A DNA stretch of 6,399 nucleotides from an uncultured Bacilli bacterium (GTDB lineage: Bacteria; Bacillota_I; Bacilli_A; RF39; UBA660): positions 1-6,399 of the forward strand of contig CANRGQ010000063.1 of the NCBI GenBank assembly GCA_947630195.1. The letters are read 5' to 3'. Of this stretch, positions 1-5,391 are shown one piece after another (positions within the stretch are counted from its first letter, which is position 1; every line of letters begins with the position of its first letter). Under the pieces are notes generated by a model, which saw only the letters and a list, made by a program, of their open reading frames with translations, had not been told where the DNA came from and searched no databases. A program made the position numbers and the translations under genes.

Positions 1-70
1 GTTAACAGTAATAGCAGTAGCAACATTATTAGTAGCAGTAGTAGGAGCAACATTTGCGTATTTTAGTTTA
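1..70 (+). repeat. Near-identical secretion-leader DNA, copy 1
   Basis: These 70 bases match 3810-3879 at all positions but one: G at 58 against A at 3867, a silent change in an Ala codon. They encode the hydrophobic core of the SipW-type signal peptide. Similarity falls away abruptly after this block, so it behaves as a conserved cassette within otherwise diverged genes. Confidence 0.9.
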
Positions 71-676
71 AGTGTAACTAATAATGATGGAACTTCAACT
101 GCTCAAGTTAAAACTGGAAAAGTTCCTACAATTACAATGGAAAATAATAACAAAAATTTATATTTATCAGTGAGTGCTGAGGATATGTCAGAATCTAATA
201 AAAATAAATATTATTTTGCTAAAACTGAAGATTGTTCAGGTGCAACATCATGTAATGACAAAGCTGCAGTTGATACACCAGATAGTTATTATAGAGATAT
301 GTTTACATTAAATATTTCAGGTAATGATGACGATGTAAAATATAAATGTACAGGAACTTTAAAAGTAAGTGCTACTGAAGATGAATGGAGTTCAATTGCA
401 GAACAAGTACAACCTGGTGATTTAACTATAGGTGTTAAAGACTATGATGATGCTGGAAGTTCTCAAACATTAGATATGGTAGCATTGAAGACTGCTGGTT
501 ATAGTGAAGATTTTAACATTAGTTATAATATAACAGGTAATGGAACAAAAACAATTAAAGCATATATAATGTTAAAAAATACTGAAGCAGAACAACAAGA
601 ATATTTTGCTAACAAAACATTTAATATAAATATTTCAGCCGAAAGTATAACTTGTACACCAGTAGCAGGAGCTTAA
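2..676 (+). CDS. SipW-type (TasA/camelysin-like) secreted surface protein, 5'-truncated
   Basis: The frame is open from base 2, so the gene starts off the left edge; the ATG at 137 is internal and should not be taken as the start. The 224 visible residues open with the signal-peptide core LTVIAVATLLVAVVGATFAY followed by FS, the form typical of substrates of the SipW class of signal peptidase. The mature part is rich in Thr, Ser, Asn and acidic residues, as expected of a beta-rich surface protein. Conserved with the three paralogues at 3691-6078 are a mid-protein YKC (Cys116), a late NTEAEQ motif (193-198) and a Cys seven residues from the end (Cys218). Cys78 and Cys84 are extra and could form a second disulfide. 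In Bacillus such proteins are matrix fibres or camelysin; the exact role here is unknown. No SipW peptidase is in the window. Confidence 0.85.
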   Translation, partial: LTVIAVATLLVAVVGATFAYFSLSVTNNDGTSTAQVKTGKVPTITMENNNKNLYLSVSAEDMSESNKNKYYFAKTEDCSGATSCNDKAAVDTPDSYYRDMFTLNISGNDDDVKYKCTGTLKVSATEDEWSSIAEQVQPGDLTIGVKDYDDAGSSQTLDMVALKTAGYSEDFNISYNITGNGTKTIKAYIMLKNTEAEQQEYFANKTFNINISAESITCTPVAGA

Positions 677-684
677 TAATTAAA

Positions 685-711
685 AGAGAAGAAGTATTAT
701 CTTCTTTTTTT
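685..711 (+). terminator. Rho-independent terminator of the first surface-protein gene
   Basis: The arms AAGAAG (689-694) and CTTCTT (701-706) enclose a 6-base TATTAT loop. The stem can be extended outward by A-T and G-T pairs, and a run of seven T follows. The core is identical to the terminator at 5232-5256. Confidence 0.85.
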
Positions 712-755
712 AACCCTTTTATTCTAAAATTTGTTTTTAGAATAAAAGGGTTTTT
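712..755 (+). terminator. Second tandem terminator, perfect 18-bp hairpin
   Basis: The arms 712-729 and 735-752 are exact reverse complements around a 5-base loop, ending in GGGTTTTT. The T tail lies on the plus side, so it serves as a back-up terminator for the surface-protein gene and insulates it from the convergent minus-strand genes. Confidence 0.85.
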
Positions 756-792
756 ACATATTATAAAAAATAATAAAGAAATTTGATTTTAT

Positions 793-825
793 GGCAAAAT
801 AAAAAACTATCGATATGATAGTTTT
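793..825 (-). terminator. Terminator of the protease/cytolysin-domain operon
   Basis: The arms AAAACTATC (803-811) and GATAGTTTT (817-825) form a 9-bp stem with a 5-base loop. Read on the minus strand, the stem is followed by a T-rich tail (complement of the A-rich 796-802). It lies just past the stop codon at 832. Confidence 0.75.
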
Positions 826-831
826 AAACAT

Positions 832-1194
832 TTATTGATAATATAAAAGGGAAACAGTATTGTTTAATGTTGTTCCTGTGATATTGTAACAAGCCATTGA
901 ACCACTAGTTTTATCATAAACAAATTGTTCAGATGCCGGTTCACTAGTTCCAGCTGCTACAAAGACATTTATTCTTACTTGGGATCCATCAGGAATTGGT
1001 GAATCATGTAATAAATCAACTGTTCTTTCTGCAAATTGTAATATATCTCTATATCCTGGTGTAAACCAACTTTTCCATTCGCTTTCATAACTTACATTTC
1101 CTTTATCATCGGTTTGCTTTTCACGATATTCGATGACAATTTGAGCAACGAAAGCTCCTCCATTTAAAAGTTTAAAGTAACGCACAGAATTCAT
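832..1194 (-). CDS. Stand-alone cytolysin domain-4-like beta-sandwich protein
   Basis: This 120-residue protein has no signal peptide or membrane segment. Its layout recalls the C-terminal domain 4 (Thiol_cytolys_C) of cholesterol-dependent cytolysins such as perfringolysin O. It opens with NGGAFVAQIVIEY (11-23; cytolysins have GAYVAQFEVAW), then DDKGN (29-33), a Trp-containing strand, and ends with GTTLNN (107-112), aligned with the cytolysin GTTLYP that holds the Thr-Leu sterol-recognition pair. The Trp-rich undecapeptide is absent; the equivalent stretch (about 79-91) has no Trp. The pore-forming domains 1-3 are also absent, so it should not form a pore alone. A GTG at 1203 is also open, but its spacing from the ribosome-binding site is too short. 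The ATG at 1194 sits 10 bases after AAGGAG and one base past the upstream protease stop, suggesting translational coupling. The family call rests on remembered motif similarity only. Confidence 0.6.
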   Translation of the reverse strand: MNSVRYFKLLNGGAFVAQIVIEYREKQTDDKGNVSYESEWKSWFTPGYRDILQFAERTVDLLHDSPIPDGSQVRINVFVAAGTSEPASEQFVYDKTSGSMACYNITGTTLNNTVSLLYYQ

Positions 1195-1195
1195 T

Positions 1196-2020
1196 TTATT
1201 CACTCTCCTTTGCTAAAGACACAGTATATTGATATAAATTATCAAATTCTGAATCAAATATTGGAGATAATAGAACATTAGGAGTTTTTAAAGTAGTTGA
1301 AGCCCCATTTAAACCTACTACTGTTTCATTATCTTCTAAAACCCATGGCCCTCCTGAACAACCAGTAAGCATTCTATTACCTGGAAGTCGCCATAAATTA
1401 TTTCCTGATTTACTTACAGTACCATTAATGAAAACCATTTGAGCTCCTTCAAAGAAATTTCCGGGATAGCCAAATGCATTGACTGTTTTGTTAATTAAAT
1501 CTACATTTGTAGCATATTGAAGTGGTTTTGAAACATTAGAGTTTTTAGATAAAATAGCAAAAGCATAATCCCATCTTCGACTTTTTTCTTTAACCCAATT
1601 TTGTTTTAAAACAATTTTTTTAAAAGCAATATCTTCTGATGATAATTCTCCCGTAAAACAACGGGAAAAAAGAAAGTTTTCGGCTATGTCTCCGGTTTTA
1701 CTATCTTGGACACAATGAGCTGCGGTTAAAACAATATTATTTTGTCCAACGATACTGGCACTTCCTACAAAGTCTTTATTGTCTAAGGTAAAAAATAATT
1801 TTCCTCCTGCTTCAAAAGGTCTTTTACTTAAATCGGCTTGTTTTGGTTCCGTTGTGGCTGCATTTTCTCCTTCAACAAGTTCAACTTCTGGTTCAAATAA
1901 TGTGTCTATAGCAATAGCATTCTTTTTTCTTTCTGGTGTCCAATAACTTAGAATTTGCTCTGGTGATAAATCTAAATTATCTAATTCAAAAGTGTTTACA
2001 TTTGATAAATTGTTATTCAT
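1196..2020 (-). CDS. Trypsin-fold serine endopeptidase (S1 family), no signal peptide
   Basis: This 274-residue protein carries a complete catalytic triad in trypsin-type contexts: His102 in LTAAHC, Asp151 in WDYAFAIL and Ser222 in GCSGGPW. The spacing and the V8-like compactness fit the S1 chymotrypsin/glutamyl-endopeptidase group. The acidic N-terminal region (1-70) contains SYWTPERKKNA (25-35), a motif I associate with the propeptide-like region of secreted trypsin-like peptidases. There is no hydrophobic signal sequence, so it is either cytosolic or released by another route. The start is well set: a GGAGG ribosome-binding site (minus strand, 2026-2030) lies about six bases before the ATG. 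It is the first gene of a two-gene unit, with its stop directly abutting the next start, so the small downstream protein is its likely partner or substrate. Cleavage specificity cannot be read with confidence. Confidence 0.88.
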   Translation of the reverse strand: MNNNLSNVNTFELDNLDLSPEQILSYWTPERKKNAIAIDTLFEPEVELVEGENAATTEPKQADLSKRPFEAGGKLFFTLDNKDFVGSASIVGQNNIVLTAAHCVQDSKTGDIAENFLFSRCFTGELSSEDIAFKKIVLKQNWVKEKSRRWDYAFAILSKNSNVSKPLQYATNVDLINKTVNAFGYPGNFFEGAQMVFINGTVSKSGNNLWRLPGNRMLTGCSGGPWVLEDNETVVGLNGASTTLKTPNVLLSPIFDSEFDNLYQYTVSLAKESE

Positions 2021-2046
2021 TTATATCCTCCTATCTTTATAATAAA

Positions 2047-2075
2047 ATTATAACATTAGGACATTTTTAAAAAAA
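2047..2075 (-). promoter_or_regulatory. Candidate promoter of the protease operon
   Basis: On the minus strand a perfect TATAAT (-10, at 2047-2052) lies about 27 bases upstream of the protease ATG. Its -35 position (2070-2075) is only a T-run. A perfect minus-strand TTGACA at 2103-2108 exists, but its best -10 partner at 18 bp is a weak TAAAAA. One of these two probably drives the operon. Confidence 0.45.
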
Positions 2076-2078
2076 TGT
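2061..2078. repeat. Inverted repeat, possible operator
   Basis: ACATTTTT (2061-2068) and AAAAATGT (2071-2078) are exact 8-base arms with a 2-base spacer. The repeat overlaps the -35 zone of the minus-strand TATAAT, where a repressor site would be expected. Its A/T simplicity lowers confidence. Confidence 0.4.
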
Positions 2079-2118
2079 TTTTTAGGGAAAAATATTGTAA
2101 AATGTCAAGTTAATATTT

Positions 2119-2157
2119 CATTCCGAATATTTTCGTAAAACGAATTTTTTCGGAATG
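2119..2157. repeat. Long interrupted inverted repeat between divergent genes
   Basis: CATTCCGAA (2119-2127) pairs perfectly with TTCGGAATG (2149-2157), and an inner TTCG/CGAA pairing closes around a TAAAA loop. It ends seven bases before the -35 of the plus-strand promoter. With no T tail and no nearby gene end it looks more like a regulator-binding site than a terminator. Confidence 0.55.
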
Positions 2158-2163
2158 TAATTA

Positions 2164-2192
2164 TTTACAAATAGTATAAAATATTCTATAAT
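2164..2192 (+). promoter_or_regulatory. Sigma-A type promoter of the ATPase gene
   Basis: TTTACA (2164-2169) and a consensus TATAAT (2187-2192) are separated by exactly 17 bases. The ribosome-binding site AGGTGA (2199-2204) and the ATG at 2211 follow, which implies a very short 5' leader. Confidence 0.8.
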
Positions 2193-2210
2193 TAATTTAG
2201 GTGATTTCCT

Positions 2211-3449
2211 ATGAAAGAGATAAAAAGAGATTTTTACTTAAATCAATTAATTAAAAAAGATGGCAATGGAATGATTAAAGTAATAACGGGTATTAGAAGA
2301 AGTGGTAAGTCTTATTTATTAAAGAAAATATTTTATAAATATTTATTAAAAAATAATGATAAAGACCATATAATATATATTCCTTTAGATATTAAAGAAA
2401 ATGAACATTTATTAGACGGTACTACCTTTATAAATTATGTTAAATCATTAATAAAAGATAAGAAGAAATATTATTTATTAATTGATGAAGTACAAATGAT
2501 GGATGACTTTGTTCCTGTTTTAAATACTTTTCTTTATGAAGATAATATTGAAGTATATGTTACAGGTTCTAATGCTAAGTTATTATCTAAAGATATAGTA
2601 ACAGAATTTAGAGGCAGGGGAGATGAAATTCATATTTTTCCATTAAGCTTTAGTGAATTTATGAGTGTTTATGAAGGGGATAAATATGAGGGATATGAGG
2701 AATATAGTATTTATGGAGGACTACCTTATACTTTATCATTGGAAACTGATAGTGAAAAATCCAATTACTTAAAAAAACTATTTGAAGAAACTTATATAAA
2801 TGACATAATCGAAAGACATAAAATAGATAATATCGAAGAATTAAATGAGTTATTAAATATAATATCTTCGCAAATAGGATCTTTAACTAATCCTTTAAAT
2901 TTACAAAATACTTTTAAAAGTATAAAAGGATTAGATTTAAGTGATAAAACAATAAGTAAATATTTAGAATACTTTGAGGAAGCATTTTTAATTAATAAAG
3001 TAGAAAGATATGATATAAAGGGTAAAAAACATATTAATTCTCCATATAAATACTATTTTGAAGATATTGGACTACGTAATGCAAGACTTAATTTTAGACA
3101 AATAGATAATGGTTATATAATGGAAAACATTATATTTAATGAATTATTAAGAAGAGGTTATAATGTCGATGTGGGAGTAGTTACCGTAAATGAAAATGGT
3201 AAGAAACCACAATATGAAGTCGATTTTGTTTGTAATGAAGGAAGTAAAAAGATTTATATTCAATCAGCATATAAAATGCTTAATGATATAAAAGAAATTC
3301 AAGAAAGAAAATCTTTAGTTAATATAAATGATTCTTTTAAGAAAATAATTATTGTTAATGATATGAGTAAACCTAGAATAGATGATACAGGTATTATAGT
3401 TATGGGTATTTATTATTTTCTTTTAAATGAAGATAGTTTAAATATATAA
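2211..3449 (+). CDS. AAA family ATPase, AAA_14 + DUF4143 type
   Basis: This 412-residue protein has the two-part structure of a large family common in gut anaerobes. The N-terminal ATPase has Walker A GIRRSGKS (27-34), Walker B YYLLIDEVQ (87-95, with Asp92 and Glu93), a sensor-like VTGSNA (117-122) and a basic FRGR (133-136). A YGGLP (168-172) lies near the end of the ATPase half. The C-terminal DUF4143 half shows the PD-(D/E)XK-like pattern: ENIIFNELLRRG (305-316), YEVDFV (335-340) and IYIQSAY (348-354), with Gln replacing the usual acidic residue. Length matches complete family members. No transmembrane segment is visible. It stands alone between its own promoter and terminator, so it may be unrelated to its neighbours. 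The family's biological role is poorly known; proposals include DNA transactions and defence. Confidence 0.92.
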   Translation: MKEIKRDFYLNQLIKKDGNGMIKVITGIRRSGKSYLLKKIFYKYLLKNNDKDHIIYIPLDIKENEHLLDGTTFINYVKSLIKDKKKYYLLIDEVQMMDDFVPVLNTFLYEDNIEVYVTGSNAKLLSKDIVTEFRGRGDEIHIFPLSFSEFMSVYEGDKYEGYEEYSIYGGLPYTLSLETDSEKSNYLKKLFEETYINDIIERHKIDNIEELNELLNIISSQIGSLTNPLNLQNTFKSIKGLDLSDKTISKYLEYFEEAFLINKVERYDIKGKKHINSPYKYYFEDIGLRNARLNFRQIDNGYIMENIIFNELLRRGYNVDVGVVTVNENGKKPQYEVDFVCNEGSKKIYIQSAYKMLNDIKEIQERKSLVNINDSFKKIIIVNDMSKPRIDDTGIIVMGIYYFLLNEDSLNI

Positions 3450-3458
3450 AATATTTAT

Positions 3459-3497
3459 CACAAAAAGTGGAAATAAAATACCACAAAATATGGAAAT
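3459..3497 (+). repeat. Short direct repeat after the ATPase gene
   Basis: Two 16-base copies, 3459-3474 and 3482-3497, share the frame CACAAAA..TGGAAAT with two mismatches and a 23-base period. They lie between the stop codon and the terminator. Function unknown; possibly chance in A-rich DNA. Confidence 0.4.
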
Positions 3498-3506
3498 GAA
3501 TTTAAT

Positions 3507-3535
3507 AGAATAGTGTTGTTGCTATTCTCTTTTTT
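3507..3535 (+). terminator. Rho-independent terminator of the ATPase gene
   Basis: AGAATAG (3507-3513) and CTATTCT (3522-3528) form a 7-bp stem with an 8-base loop, followed by C and then six T. Confidence 0.8.
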
Positions 3536-3560
3536 GTATCAAAAACGTTAAAAAATGGTC

Positions 3561-3613
3561 TCTTATCTTTGATTTTGTGCTAAATAGGCATTTTCTTATT
3601 CTTGATTTTGTGC
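3561..3613 (+). repeat. Tandem 20-base direct repeats upstream of the surface-protein operon
   Basis: The copies 3561-3580 and 3594-3613 agree at 18 of 20 bases and share GATTTTGTGC. Their 33-base period is close to three helical turns, so both copies face the same side of the DNA. The second copy supplies the -35 element of the candidate promoter, so the pair may be activator or repressor sites. Confidence 0.65.
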
Positions 3614-3631
3614 AAAACACAATTTTAATAT
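3602..3631 (+). promoter_or_regulatory. Candidate promoter of the surface-protein operon
   Basis: TTGATT (3602-3607) is followed after 18 bases by TAATAT (3626-3631), four of six to consensus. Transcription would begin near 3638, inside or at the edge of the GC-rich hairpin that follows. It is the best match between the upstream terminator and the gene, but it is not a strong one. Confidence 0.45.
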
Positions 3632-3632
3632 A

Positions 3633-3672
3633 GGACCCACCTAAACCGAAGGAAGAAACTTTAGTAGGGGCC
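3633..3672 (+). promoter_or_regulatory. GC-rich structured leader (putative RNA element)
   Basis: The outer arms 3633-3645 and 3660-3672 can pair as 5 bp (CTAAA/TTTAG), a 2x2 internal loop, 3 bp (CCC/GGG), a single mismatch and 2 bp (GG/CC), with a 14-base purine-rich loop. The segment is conspicuously GC-rich in AT-rich surroundings, and a purine-rich stretch follows up to the gene's hydrophobic leader. No known riboswitch class is matched convincingly. Confidence 0.4.
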
Positions 3673-3690
3673 CCCTTTGGTAGGAAAAAG

Positions 3691-4449
3691 GTGACAAGAA
3701 AAAATAGAATGAAGGAGTTGGCGAGGGAAAAAACATTAGTTCGAAAAAGAGAGAGAGGGAATAAGAAAAAGAGTGGGGGTGGAGGTGAGGAAGAAAAAAA
3801 TACAATGTTGTTAACAGTAATAGCAGTAGCAACATTATTAGTAGCAGTAGTAGGAGCAACATTTGCATATTTTAGTTTATCAGCAGAAAGTGAAAGTAGT
3901 ACAACAGGTACAATTACAACACCTAAAATTGGAACAGCAACTATAACACCGGGAGCAACTAAATTATATTTAACTTTGACTCCAGAGAATATGTCTGATA
4001 CAAATAAAGGAAAAACATATTATGCAACGACAGAACAATCTGGGATTGGAGGAACAGCGACTCCAATTGCAATTGCTGGAGCTAAGTTAGAAGGAGCTCA
4101 AAATGAAGATGAATATAGTTGTAAAACAACTGTAAAAGTAACAGCAGAAGGTACAATGTTAGAACAATTGGAATCTGGTTGGGCAAAATTATCATTGACT
4201 GGGTCAGGAGCAACTAGTGCAAGTGATATAGATTTATCTTCATTAAAAGATTCTGGTGATGGAGAAACATATACAGGAACAGCAACATTAACTGCTGGTG
4301 CTGATGGCTCTGTAACTGTTAATGATATAGTAAGTGCTGTTTTATCGTTTAATAATACAACTGCTGAACAAAATAATGTAGCAGGTAAAAGTTTAACAGT
4401 TAATATAGAAATAACTGGAGGAGAATGTACATTACAAACTGGTGATTAA
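3691..4449 (+). CDS. SipW-type secreted surface protein with unusual N-terminal extension
   Basis: From the GTG at 3691 the frame encodes 252 residues. About 37 highly charged residues (many Arg, Lys and Glu, plus SGGGG at 28-32) precede the signal-peptide core at about 39-60, which ends GATFAY and is followed by FS. The paralogues at 4483 and 5392 have only 4-7 residues there, so the start is doubtful. The alternatives in frame are ATG 3709 and ATG 3805. The mature part has the family marks: YSC (Cys144), NTTAEQNNVAGK (222-233) and GGEC near the end (Cys246). The two Cys may form a disulfide. The next paralogue begins 33 bases downstream with no terminator between, so the two are probably co-transcribed. 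The protein is likely exported and surface-anchored or fibre-forming by analogy with TasA/camelysin; its function is unproven. The gene body is secure, its 5' end is not. Confidence 0.82.
   Translation: MTRKNRMKELAREKTLVRKRERGNKKKSGGGGEEEKNTMLLTVIAVATLLVAVVGATFAYFSLSAESESSTTGTITTPKIGTATITPGATKLYLTLTPENMSDTNKGKTYYATTEQSGIGGTATPIAIAGAKLEGAQNEDEYSCKTTVKVTAEGTMLEQLESGWAKLSLTGSGATSASDIDLSSLKDSGDGETYTGTATLTAGADGSVTVNDIVSAVLSFNNTTAEQNNVAGKSLTVNIEITGGECTLQTGD
3781..3800 (+). promoter_or_regulatory. Strong ribosome-binding site and A7 tract within the annotated 5' end
   Basis: GGAGGTGAGG (3781-3790) is an almost perfect Shine-Dalgarno, yet no start codon follows at normal spacing in the gene's frame; ATG 3805 is too far away. 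A7 at 3794-3800 puts the nearby GTG (3785) out of frame. One more A would give MRKKKNTM joined to the leader, closely matching MEKKNTM of the next gene. Confidence 0.5.
3810..3879 (+). repeat. Near-identical secretion-leader DNA, copy 2
   Basis: This block matches bases 1-70 at 69 of 70 positions. A 28-base part of it (TAACAGT...CATTATT) recurs exactly at the start of the gene at 4483. Beyond that point the 4483 gene encodes the same residues with different synonymous codons. Confidence 0.9.
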
Positions 4450-4482
4450 TAATTTGTAAAAGAGGAAGGGAGGGAAAAAAGA

Positions 4483-5220
4483 ATGGAAAAGAAAAATACA
4501 ATGTTACTAACAGTAATAGCAGTAGCAACATTATTGGTTGCTGTTGTTGGTGCTACCTTTGCTTACTTCAGTTTATCTATGAATGGAAGTTCAACAACTA
4601 CAACAGCAACAGTAGAAGCTAAAACAATTGGAACGGCAACTATAGCTACTAAGCAAGAAAATTTAACATTGAAATTAACACCTCAAGAAATGTCTAAAGA
4701 AGCAAGTAGTGAAGGAGATAAAACTTACTATGCAGTGGCAGGGAATGTAGATGATAGTAGTGACCATAGTACTTCTACCCCTATAGAAATTTCTGATATA
4801 AGTTATACAGGTGGTGAAGAAGGGACTACTTATAAATGTCCTGTTCAAACTGAAGTATCAGTTAGTGGTGATATGTACGAACACCTACGAGAAGGCTGGA
4901 CTCAATTAATACTTGTGGGTGATGCGGTTAATAAATCATCTGGAAGCGCTCCAGGGACAACTTGGACCGCAGAGAGTAGTGAATTAAAAGTTGATTTACA
5001 ACAAGCATTATCTGCAGGACCACAAGCTCCAACAAAATCAGTAAAATTTAAAGGAGAAGTAACAGTAACTGGAGCTACAATGGCCGCTACTAATATTCTT
5101 AAAGCTTCATTATCATTAACAAATAAACAAGATGCTGAACAAAATGATATTGCAAATAGTAATCTTCAAGTTACTGTTAAAGTAACTCCAGACGGAGAAT
5201 GTAAATATCAAGCAGATTAA
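4483..5220 (+). CDS. SipW-type secreted surface protein, second gene of operon
   Basis: This 245-residue protein begins MEKKNTM, a short basic n-region, followed by the hydrophobic core (7-29) and AYFS at 27-30 at the expected cleavage zone. The start is supported by a purine-rich AGGAAGGGAGG ribosome-binding site about nine bases upstream. The mature region is Thr/Ser/Glu-rich, with YKC (Cys119), a segment REGWTQLIL (136-144) that parallels ESGWAKLSL in the preceding gene, NKQDAEQNDIA (214-224) and DGEC (Cys240) near the end. It is predicted to be a beta-rich extracellular protein with one disulfide. It lacks a sortase LPXTG motif and a C-terminal membrane anchor, so fibre assembly or non-covalent attachment is more likely. 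It shares the upstream gene's transcript and is followed directly by a terminator. Its exact function is not recognised. Confidence 0.9.
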   Translation: MEKKNTMLLTVIAVATLLVAVVGATFAYFSLSMNGSSTTTTATVEAKTIGTATIATKQENLTLKLTPQEMSKEASSEGDKTYYAVAGNVDDSSDHSTSTPIEISDISYTGGEEGTTYKCPVQTEVSVSGDMYEHLREGWTQLILVGDAVNKSSGSAPGTTWTAESSELKVDLQQALSAGPQAPTKSVKFKGEVTVTGATMAATNILKASLSLTNKQDAEQNDIANSNLQVTVKVTPDGECKYQAD

Positions 5221-5231
5221 TTATAATCTAT

Positions 5232-5256
5232 AAAAGAAGTATTATCTTCTTTTTTT
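5232..5256 (+). terminator. Terminator of the two-gene surface-protein operon
   Basis: AAAAGAAG (5232-5239) and CTTCTTTT (5246-5253) form an 8-bp stem around TATTAT, ending in a T run. Twenty-four bases here (5234-5257) are identical to 689-712, downstream of the first paralogue. Confidence 0.88.
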
Positions 5257-5311
5257 ATGGAAGAATATGTTGGAAATAGTAAAAAATTTTACATTTTAAT
5301 AATGATAAGTA

Positions 5312-5340
5312 TTGAGATTTTTTTTGCTTTAGGCTATAAT
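5312..5340 (+). promoter_or_regulatory. Sigma-A type promoter of the third surface-protein gene
   Basis: TTGAGA (5312-5317) and a consensus TATAAT (5335-5340) are 17 bases apart; the spacer begins with an eight-T run. The start site would be near 5347. The ribosome-binding site AGGGTGA (5381-5387) precedes the ATG at 5392. Confidence 0.82.
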
Positions 5341-5391
5341 TTATAGTATAAAGAGTAAAATAATATATAGTTATTAAAAAAGGGTGATATT

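Noticed and set aside
137..676. Taking ATG 137 as the start of the first gene
   Set aside because: The frame is open back to base 2 and encodes the family signal peptide immediately before it. No ribosome-binding site precedes 137.
832..1203. GTG 1203 as the start of the domain-4-like protein
   Set aside because: It sits one base after the ribosome-binding site AAGGAG, too close for initiation; ATG 1194 has workable spacing.
3636..3694. Glycine riboswitch: CCGAAGG and AGGAAAAAGG recall its conserved 3' half
   Set aside because: The paired 5' strand (GGAGAG-type) and the matching CUCUC are not found, and the downstream gene has no link to glycine. Probably chance similarity in purine-rich sequence.
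3641..3868. Minus-strand open frame rich in Leu (75 codons)
   Set aside because: It is the antisense shadow of the Ala/Val-rich signal-peptide codons and the purine-rich leader. It has low-complexity Leu runs, no good ribosome-binding site and resembles no protein.
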